Source of the DNA: Xanthobacteraceae bacterium
Lineage (GTDB): Bacteria; Pseudomonadota; Alphaproteobacteria; Rhizobiales; Xanthobacteraceae
Reading direction: 5' to 3'
Assembly: GCA_030037895.1 (NCBI GenBank)
Contig: JASHPW010000079.1
Coordinates: 1-57,169 of the forward strand
DNA length: 57,169 nucleotides
Program-made: the position numbers and the translations under genes
Shown: piece by piece, positions 9,239-18,658 of the stretch
How the letters are laid out: every line of letters begins with the position of its first letter
Numbering within the stretch: the stretch's first letter is position 1
Notes under the pieces: generated by a model
Database searches by the model: none
What the model saw: only the letters and a program-made list of their open reading frames with translations
Told to the model about the DNA's origin: nothing

Positions 9239-9946
9239 CTATAGCCCGAGATAGGCGCTGCGGACGCGGTCATCCGACAAGAGTTCGGCCCCGCTGCCGG
9301 ACAGCGTAACTCGGCCGTTTTCCAAAACATAGGCGCGGCTCGCAAGCCTGAGCGAGAGCGCCACGTTCTGCTCGACCAAAAGACAGGTGAGGCCCTCGGC
9401 GTTGAGCGCGCGGATTGTGTCCAGCAGGTTGCGGACGATATTGGGCGCAAGGCCAAGCGAGGGTTCGTCGAACATGATGAGTTGCGGCGCGCCCATGAGG
9501 CAGCGGGCGATGGCGAGCATCTGCTGCTCGCCGCCGGAAAGGGTGCCAGCCGACTGGCGCGCCCGCTCGGCGAGCACCGGGAATAACGACAGCACACGCT
9601 CACGGTTCTTGGTGCGCAACGCGCGGGCGCGCGGCAGCATCGCGCCGATGTCGAGATTTTCGGCGACCGACAGCGTCGGAAACACCTGACGGCCTTCCGC
9701 CACCTGGCCGAGACCCAGGTCGCAAACGCGGTGGCTCGGCCAACCCGAAATATCCACGCCGCGGAAGTTAATCCGTCCGCGGGCTTGTTGCTGCATTCCG
9801 GCAAGCGCGCGAATGAGCGTCGTCTTGCCGGCGCCGTTGGCGCCGACGATGGCAACGATCGCGCCCTCCTCGATGTCGAGCGACACGGCATCGAGCGCTT
9901 GCACGTCGCCGTAGAAGACATCGAGATTTTCGACGCGCAGCATCAC
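9239..9946 (-). CDS. livF: Branched-chain amino acid-type ABC transporter, ATPase LivF
   Basis: 235-residue cytoplasmic ATPase that powers the importer encoded upstream. Walker A GANGAGKTT lies near residues 34-42, signature LSGGEQQ in the middle, Walker B as LIMFDEPSLGLAP, and the H-loop is LLVEQNVALSL with the Q-N-V pattern usual in LivF. Its ATG overlaps the stop of livG by four bases (ATGA). It is the last gene of the operon amidase-livK-livH-livM-livG-livF. Confidence 0.93.
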   Translation of the reverse strand: MMLRVENLDVFYGDVQALDAVSLDIEEGAIVAIVGANGAGKTTLIRALAGMQQQARGRINFRGVDISGWPSHRVCDLGLGQVAEGRQVFPTLSVAENLDIGAMLPRARALRTKNRERVLSLFPVLAERARQSAGTLSGGEQQMLAIARCLMGAPQLIMFDEPSLGLAPNIVRNLLDTIRALNAEGLTCLLVEQNVALSLRLASRAYVLENGRVTLSGSGAELLSDDRVRSAYLGL

Positions 9947-10668
9947 ACCGCCTCGGCGCCGAGATAGGACTGCACCACGGCGGGGTCGTGCACAATCGTT
10001 TCCGGCGTTCCCTCCGCGATCATGGTGCCGTGGTCGAGCACGAGCACGCGCGCGGCGAGCGCCATCACCGCGTGCATGACATGCTCGATCAGAAGAATGG
10101 TCAATCCGCTCTCGCGGTTGAGTGCTCGCAGGATCACGACCATGCGGTCGGTCTCGGTCGGCCGCAAGCCCGCCATCACCTCGTCGAGCAATAAAAGCCG
10201 CGGCTCGGTTGCGAGCGCGCGCGCAACCTCGAGCCGCTTGCGATCCGGCAGCGTGAGCGTCGAGGCGATCCGGCGGCGCTTGTCGAACAGATCGAGACGA
10301 TGCAGCAGCTCTTGCGCGCGCTCCCGAGCCGCCCCGACCTCCGGCCGGCGCAACAGCGCGCCGATCGTGACGTTGTCCTCCACGCTCAGCGCCGGGAACG
10401 GCCGAGTCAGTTGGAAGGTACGGGCGATGCCGCGGCGGCAGATCGCATCGGCCGCCAAACCATGGATCGGTCGCCCGGCAAAGACGATCGCGCCATGGTC
10501 CGGCGCCACGGCGCCCGCAATCATGTTGAACAGGGTCGTCTTACCGGCGCCGTTCGGGCCGATGACGGCGAAAATCGCGCCCTCGGGCACGGTGAAGCCG
10601 ACCCGGTCGACGGCGATGAGGCCGCGGAAGCGCTTGCTGACCGCGTCCAACGAGAGGAGCGCGGTCAT
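9943..10668 (-). CDS. livG: Branched-chain amino acid-type ABC transporter, ATPase LivG
   Basis: 241-residue second ATPase of the importer. It shows Walker A GPNGAGKTTLFN near residue 38, the LivG-like ARTFQLTRPFPALSVEDNV segment, Walker B LLLLDEVMAGLRPTE and H-loop LLIEHVMHAVM. I start it at 10668 because the ATG overlaps the livM stop (ATGA) and the family N-terminus begins there; the frame is open further upstream over livM. Signature LSGGQ is degenerate here (LTLPDRKRLEVARAL), which is common in LivG. Confidence 0.92.
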   Translation of the reverse strand: MTALLSLDAVSKRFRGLIAVDRVGFTVPEGAIFAVIGPNGAGKTTLFNMIAGAVAPDHGAIVFAGRPIHGLAADAICRRGIARTFQLTRPFPALSVEDNVTIGALLRRPEVGAARERAQELLHRLDLFDKRRRIASTLTLPDRKRLEVARALATEPRLLLLDEVMAGLRPTETDRMVVILRALNRESGLTILLIEHVMHAVMALAARVLVLDHGTMIAEGTPETIVHDPAVVQSYLGAEAV

Positions 10669-11669
10669 TTCCCGTCCTCCGCTACGCCGAGCCGCCGCGC
10701 CAGCGGCGGCCACACGCCGTCCGGCAGCGCGACGACGACGAGAAGCAGACAAATTCCGTAGAACACCTGCGTCGCGCCCGGCAGATCGAGGCCAAAGGCG
10801 GTCATGACGGAATTGAGCGTCTCGGCGAGACCAGTGAGCACGAAAGCGCCCAGGATCGGCCCGAACAACGTGCCGACCCCACCGATGATCGGTCCGAGAA
10901 TGATCCCGATCGAACGGGAGATGCCGAAAACCTGCTCGGGAAAGAGATTGTTGTAGAAGAACGCGTAGAACACGCCGGCAAACGCGGTGACGGCGGCGGA
11001 AATCATCACCGCGTACATCTTGTAGCGGAAGGTATCGATGCCGGCGGCGCGCGCGGCTTGCTCATCCTCGCGAATGGCCAGCCAGAAATAACCGACGCGG
11101 CTGCGCAACAGCAGACGGCAGAGCGCGAACGCGACGACGGTCGCGGCCAGGATGACGTAGTAGAACATCGTCGGATCGCCGCGCAGCCGCCAAAGATCGT
11201 TGTGCGCGTATTCCCTGACCGGCAAGAACAGGCCGCTCGACGCGTTGACCAAGTCCCAATGGTCGAAGCCGATGCGCGCAAACTCGGCGAAGGCGATGGT
11301 GAGGATGGCAAAATAGACGCCGGCGACGCCGAAGCGGAAGGCGAGAAATCCGATGAACGCTCCAGCGGCGGCGGCAATGGGAATGGCGGCCAGCAATCCC
11401 AGCCACGGAGCGACGCCGAAACGGACAAATAAAGTCGCCGCGACGTAGCCGCCGAGCCCGACATAGATCGCGTGACCGAGCGAGAGTTGTCCGGCAAAGC
11501 CCATCATGATGTTCCAGGCCTGCCCGGCATAGGCGAAATAGAGGATCAATATGAGAACGGTCAGCAGATAATCGTTGACAAACCAGGGTGCGGCCACAAG
11601 AGCCCCCAGCAGCAGGGCGAGAAGAACAGTGCTCCGGCGAACCACGCCGGTGGTAAGCCGCGCGATCAC
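10665..11669 (-). CDS. livM: Branched-chain amino acid-type ABC transporter, permease LivM
   Basis: 334-residue permease with eight or more hydrophobic segments. The family segment GFAGQLSLGHAIYVGLGGY lies near residues 57-75 and the cytoplasmic loop with REDEQAARAAGID is the coupling region to the ATPases. The GTG start overlaps the livH stop (GTGA), and its own stop overlaps livG, so the whole set is translationally coupled. Confidence 0.93.
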   Translation of the reverse strand: MIARLTTGVVRRSTVLLALLLGALVAAPWFVNDYLLTVLILILYFAYAGQAWNIMMGFAGQLSLGHAIYVGLGGYVAATLFVRFGVAPWLGLLAAIPIAAAAGAFIGFLAFRFGVAGVYFAILTIAFAEFARIGFDHWDLVNASSGLFLPVREYAHNDLWRLRGDPTMFYYVILAATVVAFALCRLLLRSRVGYFWLAIREDEQAARAAGIDTFRYKMYAVMISAAVTAFAGVFYAFFYNNLFPEQVFGISRSIGIILGPIIGGVGTLFGPILGAFVLTGLAETLNSVMTAFGLDLPGATQVFYGICLLLVVVALPDGVWPPLARRLGVAEDGK

Positions 11670-12538
11670 GACAGCCGCCTGCCGAGGAGGCCCTGCGGCC
11701 GGAACAGCAGCACCAGCACGAGAATGGCGAACGCGAACATGCTCTTGGCGGACGGCGTGAACAGGAGACCGGCCAGCGCCTCGGTGACGCCGATCAGCAC
11801 CCCGCCGACGAGCGCGCCCGGCATCGAACCAAGCCCGCCGGTGATGACGATGACGAAGGCAAGGAGCGTATAGCTCGGCCCGAGCATCGGCGTCACGTCG
11901 ACGACGAGCACCAGCATCGCGCCGGCCGCGCCCACGCAGGCGGCGCCGAGCCCGAAGGTGAGCGCGTAAAGGCGTTGGACGTCGAGTCCGACCACTAGCG
12001 CGCCGGTGTAGTTGTCGGCGCAGGCGCGAATCGCCTTGCCGACGAGGGTCAGACGGAAGAACGCGAACAGTGCGACGGTAAACAAGATCGCGGCGGCGCC
12101 GGCATAGACCTTGGCGGCGTCGATGATGATCGGCCCGAGTTGGAAGCTATCGAGCGCGTACGCGGTCTGCACCGAGCGGGCGTCCGGGCCGAAGATGATC
12201 AACAGCGTGTTGGCGATGATGATCGCCAGCGCCACCAGCAGCAGGAACTGCGTGTGCTCGGGCCGCCGGATGAACGGATTGATCAGCGCGACCTGCAGCG
12301 CATAGCCGAAGACGAACATTACGGCCGCGATCGGGATGAGCATGATCAATGGATCGAGGTGCAAGGCGGAAAATGCCAGGACCGCGATGAACATCGCGAT
12401 GGTCATCATCTCGCCATGGGCGAAATTGACGACGCGCACCACGCCGAAAATGACCGACAGCCCGAGCGCCATCAGGCCGTAAACGAGGCCGGTTAGCACT
12501 CCGCCGATGACGACGTTGAAATAGACTTCGAGCGGCAC
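11666..12538 (-). CDS. livH: Branched-chain amino acid-type ABC transporter, permease LivH
   Basis: 290-residue inner-membrane permease. It carries the LivH N-terminal pattern GLVYGLMALGLSVIFGVVRV followed by VNFAHGEMM, and the coupling-loop segment KAIRACADNYTGALVVGLD. It starts at a GTG with GAGG upstream (gaggcgtttcgGTG), ten bases after the binding-protein gene. It pairs with LivM to form the membrane channel. Confidence 0.93.
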   Translation of the reverse strand: MPLEVYFNVVIGGVLTGLVYGLMALGLSVIFGVVRVVNFAHGEMMTIAMFIAVLAFSALHLDPLIMLIPIAAVMFVFGYALQVALINPFIRRPEHTQFLLLVALAIIIANTLLIIFGPDARSVQTAYALDSFQLGPIIIDAAKVYAGAAAILFTVALFAFFRLTLVGKAIRACADNYTGALVVGLDVQRLYALTFGLGAACVGAAGAMLVLVVDVTPMLGPSYTLLAFVIVITGGLGSMPGALVGGVLIGVTEALAGLLFTPSAKSMFAFAILVLVLLFRPQGLLGRRLS

Positions 12539-12547
12539 CGAAACGCC

Positions 12548-13777
12548 TCAGCCGCGGCTGAGGTATGACCGCATCGGCCATTCCGGCTTGGCGTTGGCGG
12601 CATCTTTCGGCGCCAACGTGAGGAGCTTGCCGCCGCGGTTCTGAATGGCGCCGTCCTTCACCTTGTCGTTCTGACCCTTGGCATTGAATGCAATGCCCGG
12701 CCCGATGCTGACATTGTCGGTGATGTTGGTGGTGCGGATGGCGGCGGCGAGCGCCTTGGGATCGGTCGAGCCGGCGCGCCTGTAGGCGTCGGCGGCGACC
12801 AGCAGCGCCTCGAACGTGAAGATGTGGTTGGTGTTGAGGTTGACGTTCGAGTCGGCCTTGGCCAAAGCGGCTTCGAGCACTTGGGTCAGCTTCTTGTGCG
12901 GGTCGTACCAGGGAACGAAGCTGATCGGCCCGTCGGCGAGACTGCCCAGCGTCTTGAGATACTGGTCGTCGTACCAGCCCGGCCCCATGCTCAGGATCGC
13001 CTGCGGCGTCCAGCGCTGCTTCACGAGTTCCCGCGTCAGCAGCATCGCATCGTTGAGACGGCTGACGACGAGCAGGGCATCGGCGTCGGCCGCCTTGGCT
13101 TTCGCCACCTCGACGGACAGATCGCGCGCCGCCGGGTCGTAGGCAATCTCCTCGGCGATCGTGTACGGCATGTTGAATTTCGGCATGACCGCGCCAATCC
13201 CCTTCGCCATGGCGGTGCCGAAGGTATCGTTCACGTGCATGAAAACGACCGACTTCGGAGCCGCGCCGATGGCGGCGAAAATGTTCTTCTGGTTGGCGAA
13301 AGCGTCGCCGAGGATCATCGGCGCAGTCGGGAAATTCCTGAAGACGAACTTGTAGCCCTGCTCGGTGATGGCGGGCGCCGCGGCGATATTGATGACGAAC
13401 GGAATGCCCTTCTGCTCGGCGACCTGGGCGATCGCGGTGGTCTGGCCCGAATCGAAGGCGCCGACCAGGAGCTGGGCGCCGTCGCCGATCAGCTTTTCCG
13501 CCCGCGCGCGCGCCGTATCGACATTCGATTCGGTGTCGGCGTTCATCAGCGTGATATCGGGCAGGCCCAGTGACTTCAGAATCGCAGGCGCAAGGTCGGC
13601 GCCGCGCTGGCAATCCTGGCCGATGCCGGCTTCGAAGCCGGAGCGCGGCAGGAGGACGCCGACCCTAAGCGCGCCGCCCGCGGCGCGCAGGATTGCGGGC
13701 GCGGCTAAGGTGGCGGCGGTTGCGGCTGCGCCGGCGAGCATGCGGCGGCGATTGGCCTGCATGGAAATGCGAGTCAT
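12548..13777 (-). CDS. Periplasmic substrate-binding protein of the Liv-type importer
   Basis: 409-residue type I periplasmic-binding protein. The N-terminus has a twin-arginine-like signal (ANRRRMLAGAAATAATLAAP), so export may go through Tat. The mature part begins with LRVGVLLPRSG and contains the Liv/amide-binding layout with two alpha/beta lobes. GGAGG lies six bases before the ATG at 13777. Substrate is not decided by sequence; an amidase gene directly upstream in the operon suggests amides or a related nitrogen compound rather than leucine. Confidence 0.88.
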   Translation of the reverse strand: MTRISMQANRRRMLAGAAATAATLAAPAILRAAGGALRVGVLLPRSGFEAGIGQDCQRGADLAPAILKSLGLPDITLMNADTESNVDTARARAEKLIGDGAQLLVGAFDSGQTTAIAQVAEQKGIPFVINIAAAPAITEQGYKFVFRNFPTAPMILGDAFANQKNIFAAIGAAPKSVVFMHVNDTFGTAMAKGIGAVMPKFNMPYTIAEEIAYDPAARDLSVEVAKAKAADADALLVVSRLNDAMLLTRELVKQRWTPQAILSMGPGWYDDQYLKTLGSLADGPISFVPWYDPHKKLTQVLEAALAKADSNVNLNTNHIFTFEALLVAADAYRRAGSTDPKALAAAIRTTNITDNVSIGPGIAFNAKGQNDKVKDGAIQNRGGKLLTLAPKDAANAKPEWPMRSYLSRG

Positions 13778-13839
13778 GGCGGATCCTCCCGTAAATTCAT
13801 GAAATTCCTACGCTGCGGGCCAGCATGCGGCAACACCGT

Positions 13840-15135
13840 TCAGATGCGAAGAAGCTCGGCAATCGCCGCGGCAATACAGAGGAGCTCGCGGTCATGGCCG
13901 TTGCGCGCGACGATCATGAGCCCGACCGGCAGCGACGCCGTGAGCGGCAGCGAAATGGCGCAGAGGTCGAAGAAATTGACGAATGAGGTATTGCGCAGCA
14001 GCATAGCATTGCGCGCGGCGAAGCTTTTCGCGTCCGTCACCTCCGCCATGGTCGGCGCGACAATCGGCGTCGTCGGCATGATGAGCGCATCGAGCGCGGC
14101 AAGCCGCCGATCGATCGCCCGCACGAGCCGCGCCCGCGCCCGCAGCATGTCGATGTAATCCGCCGCCGAAACCGCGCAGCCGCGCTCGATGCGCACGCGC
14201 ACGTTCGGGTCGATCTCGGCGCCGCGGCGCTTGAGCCGGTCGCGATGAATGGCGCAGGCCTCGGGCGGCGGAATGCCGCCCTTGGCATTGACTTCTCGCA
14301 TGTCGTCCAAATACTCCACGGTTTCGTGCGTGAGCCGGACGCCGACCTGTTCCAGCCGCCCGAGCGCCGCCGTGAACGCCGCGGCGACGGCGTCGTCCAA
14401 TCTGTCGAGCGGCAACCCCTCGACGATGCCGAAACGATGGCCGGCGAGCGCGACCGGCTTGAGCGGCACGAAGTCCTCGCCGACCATGACGGCGTCGGCC
14501 TTCGCGCAATCGCCGACGTTCCTGGCGAGCGGGCCGATCGAGTCGAGCGTTGTGCTGAGCGGAAACGCGCCCGCGGTCGGAATGCGCCGCCGGCTCGGCT
14601 TGAAGCCGACAATGCCGCACAAGGCCGCCGGAATACGCACCGAGCCGCCGGTATCGGTGCCGACTGCGATCTCGCACATGCCGTCGGCAACCGCGACGGC
14701 GGCGCCAGCCGAGGAGCCGCCGGGCACACGCGCCCGGTCGCGCGGATTGCCGGGCGTGCCGAAATGCGGATTGACGCCGATGCCGGAAAAAGCGAATTCG
14801 GTCATGTTGGTCTTGGCGACGATCACGGCGCCGGCGGCGCGCAGCCGGTGCACGATCACCGCATCGGCCGCGGCCGGCGCCGCCTCCTCGGCGAGAACCT
14901 TCGATCCGGCGCGCGTCGGCTCGCCGGCGACGTCGAACAGATCCTTGATGCTGACGATCGCGCCATCAAGCGGCCCCAGCGAAACGCCGTGAGCGGCGCG
15001 CGCGTCGGCCGCATCGGCCGCGGCCCGCGCCGCCGCGGAATAGACCGTGAGGCACGCCCGCACGCCTTCGCCATCCGGCTCCGCGATACGGGACAGCGCA
15101 TCTTCGAGGCGATCGCGGCAGGAAGCTCGGTTCAC
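13840..15135 (-). CDS. Amidase (amidase signature family)
   Basis: 431-residue amidohydrolase of the amidase signature family, hydrolysing a C-N amide bond. The Lys-cisSer-Ser triad is readable: Lys64 in VSIKDLFDV, Ser141 in GGSSAG and Ser165 in DTGGSVRIP; spacings of 77 and 24 match the family. GTG start at 15135 with a weak ribosome site. It is the first gene before the Liv-type importer, separated by 62 bases, which suggests the pair takes up and hydrolyses a small amide. It could also be a stand-alone GatA-like paralogue, but no gatB or gatC is present. Confidence 0.88.
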   Translation of the reverse strand: MNRASCRDRLEDALSRIAEPDGEGVRACLTVYSAAARAAADAADARAAHGVSLGPLDGAIVSIKDLFDVAGEPTRAGSKVLAEEAAPAAADAVIVHRLRAAGAVIVAKTNMTEFAFSGIGVNPHFGTPGNPRDRARVPGGSSAGAAVAVADGMCEIAVGTDTGGSVRIPAALCGIVGFKPSRRRIPTAGAFPLSTTLDSIGPLARNVGDCAKADAVMVGEDFVPLKPVALAGHRFGIVEGLPLDRLDDAVAAAFTAALGRLEQVGVRLTHETVEYLDDMREVNAKGGIPPPEACAIHRDRLKRRGAEIDPNVRVRIERGCAVSAADYIDMLRARARLVRAIDRRLAALDALIMPTTPIVAPTMAEVTDAKSFAARNAMLLRNTSFVNFFDLCAISLPLTASLPVGLMIVARNGHDRELLCIAAAIAELLRI

Positions 15136-15261
15136 GTAAGTATCCGACGCCGGACAAACTACTTCGTTGGCGCCCTCGCCCTATGCTACACGGTTCACCG
15201 CGCAGATCAAAACGAGGCCCGGCACGCGGTCGCTGAGACATTGCGAAGCCTCCTGAAAAAT

Positions 15262-15398
15262 GTCATTCCGGTGCACCGAAAGACGCGAGCCCGGAATCCA
15301 TAGCCGCCGCCATAGAGGGCGAATCTCCGGTGCCAATACTGCGCGGATCGCGTGGTTATGGATTCCGGACCCCCGCCGGCGTTCGGCCCCGGAACGAC
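15262..15398. repeat. Dispersed palindromic repeat, copy 1
   Basis: The outer arms are GTCATTCCGG at 15262 and CCCCGGAACGAC ending at 15398; inner arms are CCGGAATCCATA and TATGGATTCCGG. A second copy with the same order and the same CGTGGTTATGGATTCCGG core occurs at 45501-45642. It fills the gap between the amidase and the oxidoreductase. Such GTCATTCCGGGGC...GGAATCCAT elements are common between genes in Hyphomicrobiales. Confidence 0.7.
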
Positions 15399-15407
15399 GA
15401 TGACGAA

Positions 15408-16313
15408 ATGACCGTGTCAGACGACAAGCCGACGCTCTGTTTCATCGGCTTTGGCGAAGCGGGCCGGGCCATCGCGTCCGGGTTGCGCGAGGCCGGCGTG
15501 GAGCGGATTTCGGCCTGGGACATTCTGTTTCCGCAGCCTGACGGGGAACCGCTGCGGCGGGCGGGCGAAACGATCGGCGTGCGCTGTGCTGCCTCCGCCG
15601 CGGCGGCGGTGCGCGGGGCGGACATCATCGTCTCCGCCGTCACCGCGGCTTCGAGCGTTGAAGCCGCGCAATCGGTCAAGCCGCATCTTGCCGGCGAGCC
15701 GTTTCTGCTCGACATCAATTCGGTCTCGCCCGGCCGCAAGCAGGAGACCGCGAAACTGCTCGGCGCCGCCGCCCGCTTCGTCGACGTCGCCGTGATCGCG
15801 CCCATCCATCCGGCGCGGCATCGAACGCCGATGCTGCTCGCCGGTCCGCATGCCGAGGCCGTCGCGCCGACGCTCACCGCGCTCGGCATGCGCGTCACCA
15901 TCGCCGGCGCGGAAATCGGCGCCGCGGCGGCGATCAAAATGGTGCGCAGCGTGATGACCAAGGGAATCGAAGCGCTGACGCTGGAATGCTTCTTGGCCGC
16001 GGCGCGGGCCGGCGTGGTGGATCAGGTCGCGACCTCGCTCACGAACAATTATCCCGGCATCGATTGGTCGAAAATGATCCCCTACAATCTCGAGCGCATG
16101 GCGATCCACGGCGAACGGCGCGCCGCCGAAATGGAAGAGGCAGTCGCGACGCTGCGCGAACTCGGCATCGAGCCGCTGATGACGCAGGCCACGGTCAAGC
16201 GCCAGCGGGAAATGGGTAAGATCGGCACGCAGCCATCGGTGCGCGGCATTCTCAAGACAGACCGCGCGGCCATGCTCAACGCCATCAGCGCCGCCGCGCG
16301 CAATCGGCATTGA
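15408..16313 (+). CDS. NAD(P)-dependent oxidoreductase, 6-phosphogluconate/3-hydroxyisobutyrate dehydrogenase type with DUF1932 C-terminus
   Basis: 301 residues from the ATG at 15408. The Rossmann fold opens with LCFIGFGEAGRAIASGLREAG; the helical C-terminal half has GAAAAIKMVRSVMTKGIEAL and looks like DUF1932. Members reduce or oxidise beta-hydroxyacids. The frame is open 26 residues upstream, but that part is encoded by the palindromic repeat, so I exclude it. Substrate unknown. Confidence 0.8.
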   Translation: MTVSDDKPTLCFIGFGEAGRAIASGLREAGVERISAWDILFPQPDGEPLRRAGETIGVRCAASAAAAVRGADIIVSAVTAASSVEAAQSVKPHLAGEPFLLDINSVSPGRKQETAKLLGAAARFVDVAVIAPIHPARHRTPMLLAGPHAEAVAPTLTALGMRVTIAGAEIGAAAAIKMVRSVMTKGIEALTLECFLAAARAGVVDQVATSLTNNYPGIDWSKMIPYNLERMAIHGERRAAEMEEAVATLRELGIEPLMTQATVKRQREMGKIGTQPSVRGILKTDRAAMLNAISAAARNRH

Positions 16314-16325
16314 CCCAAGCGCGAT

Positions 16326-17765
16326 TCAGCCGCGGCGCGCCATGGCCTCGGCAAGGTATGCGAACGACGCCTTGGGCGTGCGCTTGAGCGTCTGGAAATC
16401 GACATGGATGATGCCGAACCGGCGGCTGTAGCCTTCGGTCCATTCGAAATTGTCGAGCAGCGACCAGACGAAATAGCCGCGTAGGTTGACGCCGTCGGCA
16501 AGCGCACGGCGCGCGGCGGCGAGGTGCGTGCGCAGGAATTCGACGCGGTCGTCGTCGTGCACGGTGCCGTCGGCAGCCACGCGATCATCAAAGCAGGCGC
16601 CGTTCTCGGTGATGTAAAGTTCCAGATTGCCGTTGCGGTCGCGCAGCGTCGTCAGCTCCTCGTAAAGTCCGTCCGGCGTGATCGGCCAGCCCATGGCCGT
16701 GAAGCGCAGACCCCTCGGCACCGCGCCCCACCACGCGCCGAGCAGGCTATGGGGAGCGGCGGCGATGTGCATGCGGCTGTAATAATTGACGCCGAGGAAA
16801 TCGACCGGCTGATGCATCGTTGCAGCATCGCCGGCGGCGACCAGGGCCGAGAATTCATCGGCGATCGTCGGCGGATAAAAGCCATTGAACAGCGGATCGA
16901 GGAAGGCGCCGTTCCAGAACGCATCGAACCGCTGTGCGGCGCGGTGGTCCTCGGGCGCGTCCGAGGACGGCCGCACCGGCTGCAACGAGATCACGGTGCC
17001 GAGGCGCAAGCCGGAATGCTCCGCGCGCAACGCTTGCAGCGCGAGGCCTTGCGCCAGATTCTGGTGATGGATCGCGGCCAACATATTGGGCAGGCCGGTC
17101 AGGCCCGGCGCATGGCTGCCGACGCCGTAACCGCACAGCGCGTGGACGTTGGCCTCGTTGAACATGACCCAATGATGGACGCGGTCCGCCAAGCGCCCCG
17201 CCACCACGCGCGCGTACGCGGCGAACTTTTGCGCAATGTCGCGCTTGAGCCAGCCACCCTCGTCCTGCAATGCCTGCGGCAAATCCCAATGATAGAGGCA
17301 GAGCCAAGGCGTCACGCCGCGGGCCATCAACCCATCGACGAGGCGATCATAGAAATCGAGCCCGCGCGGCTCGACGGCGCCCGCTCCCGCCGGCAGGATG
17401 CGCGGCCACGCCGTCGAGAAACGATAGGCGTTGAAGCCGCCGCGCGCCAGCCATTCGAAGTCCTCGGCCCAGAGATGATAGTGGTCGCAGGCCACATCGC
17501 CGGTCTCGTCGCCCTTCACCCGCCCCGGCGTGTGGGAGAAAACGTCCCAGATGCTTTGGCCGCGCCCGTCGGCATCGACCGCTCCCTCGATCTGATAGCT
17601 TGAGGTCGAAGCGCCCCACACGAAGTCGTCGGGAAATGCATCTTCTTCGGCCATAGCGGACCTCGGATGCACCGCATGCCGCAAGCCGGACAGGCTCGCG
17701 AGCAGAGTGAGCAGATTGCGGCGTGACAGTGTCGGCATCGGCTTGTTGCACATGCCGCTCGTCAA
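16326..17765 (-). CDS. Beta-glucosidase, glycoside hydrolase family 1, with signal-like N-terminus
   Basis: 479-residue retaining beta-glycosidase. The acid/base is Glu204 in MFNEAN and the nucleophile Glu387 in YITENG; the N-terminal FVWGASTSSYQIEGA is the family signature. Unusually for family 1, residues 11-37 look like a twin-arginine signal (LSRRNLLTLLASLSGL), so it may act in the periplasm. The ATG overlaps the stop of the upstream dehydrogenase by four bases, placing it last in an operon with DoxX, Gfo/Idh/MocA, EboE-like and dehydrogenase genes. Confidence 0.92.
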   Translation of the reverse strand: MTSGMCNKPMPTLSRRNLLTLLASLSGLRHAVHPRSAMAEEDAFPDDFVWGASTSSYQIEGAVDADGRGQSIWDVFSHTPGRVKGDETGDVACDHYHLWAEDFEWLARGGFNAYRFSTAWPRILPAGAGAVEPRGLDFYDRLVDGLMARGVTPWLCLYHWDLPQALQDEGGWLKRDIAQKFAAYARVVAGRLADRVHHWVMFNEANVHALCGYGVGSHAPGLTGLPNMLAAIHHQNLAQGLALQALRAEHSGLRLGTVISLQPVRPSSDAPEDHRAAQRFDAFWNGAFLDPLFNGFYPPTIADEFSALVAAGDAATMHQPVDFLGVNYYSRMHIAAAPHSLLGAWWGAVPRGLRFTAMGWPITPDGLYEELTTLRDRNGNLELYITENGACFDDRVAADGTVHDDDRVEFLRTHLAAARRALADGVNLRGYFVWSLLDNFEWTEGYSRRFGIIHVDFQTLKRTPKASFAYLAEAMARRG

Positions 17766-18646
17766 CGCGAGATCCCGCTGGCGCGGGCCTGATCGCGGGC
17801 CATCACCGCCCAGTCGTGTTCGCCTTCGCCGTGCGCGACGGCGCCGACGAGCCGGTCGCGCCAGACATTGCCGCTCGGCAGCGGCACGCCGACCGCTTCG
17901 GCGGCGGCAAGCGCGAGGTTGGCATCCTTCAAGCCGAGCACGGCGCGCTGGCCGGCCGGCAGGTAGCGCTCTTCGGCGATCAGCTTGCCGTAGACCTTAT
18001 AGGCGGAGCAGGCGAACAGGCCCTCGGCCAAAACGCTGTAGAAGACTTCGGGCACGACGCCGTACTTGCGCACCAGGGCGAAGCCTTCGCCGATCGCTTC
18101 GATGGCGCAGCCGAGCACGAAATTATTGGCGATCTTGATCGCCGCGGCGGCCGCCGGATCGGGGCCGGACTCGACGACGCGGCCGGCAATCGCCGCAAAA
18201 AGCGGCCGGCAGCGCGCGACGCTCTCCTGCGGCCCGCCGACCACCATGCCAGCCTGTCCGGCGGCCACCACTTCAGGGCGACCCAGCACCGGGGTTGCGA
18301 TCAGCACTTGTCCGGCACCGCCGTGCAGCGCTTTGAGCTGTTGAATGGCCGCGACGCTGTGCGTGCCGGCGCAGATATGAATTCCGCCCCTCGGCAGCGA
18401 TTCCTTGAGCCCGCCGGCCTTGCCGGCGACCTCCAAGAGCGCGGCGTCGTCGGCGAGCATGGTGAAGACCGCCGCGCCGAAGTCCGCCGCCTCCTTGATC
18501 GAGGCCATCGCCTTGGCGCCATGATCGGTGAGCGGCTTGAGCTTTTCCGCCGTGCGATTGTAGACCCCGACTTCGTGCCCGCCGTCGAGGAGACGGCGCG
18601 CCATGGCCTGGCCCATGCGGCCAAGCCCGATAAATCCGACCTTCAT
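17762..18646 (-). CDS. 3-hydroxyisobutyrate dehydrogenase-like NAD(P)-binding protein
   Basis: 294 residues of the beta-hydroxyacid dehydrogenase family. MKVGFIGLGRMGQAMARRLL is the NAD(P) site; the middle has GLKESLPRGG and GGAGQ-like substrate-loop segments, followed by AAAIKIANNFVLGCAIEA with the catalytic lysine. It sits 12 bases after the EboE-like gene and overlaps the glucosidase by four bases. The true substrate (hydroxyisobutyrate, tartronate semialdehyde or a sugar acid) cannot be read. Confidence 0.87.
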   Translation of the reverse strand: MKVGFIGLGRMGQAMARRLLDGGHEVGVYNRTAEKLKPLTDHGAKAMASIKEAADFGAAVFTMLADDAALLEVAGKAGGLKESLPRGGIHICAGTHSVAAIQQLKALHGGAGQVLIATPVLGRPEVVAAGQAGMVVGGPQESVARCRPLFAAIAGRVVESGPDPAAAAAIKIANNFVLGCAIEAIGEGFALVRKYGVVPEVFYSVLAEGLFACSAYKVYGKLIAEERYLPAGQRAVLGLKDANLALAAAEAVGVPLPSGNVWRDRLVGAVAHGEGEHDWAVMARDQARASGISR

Positions 18647-18658
18647 GGCGTCTCTCCG

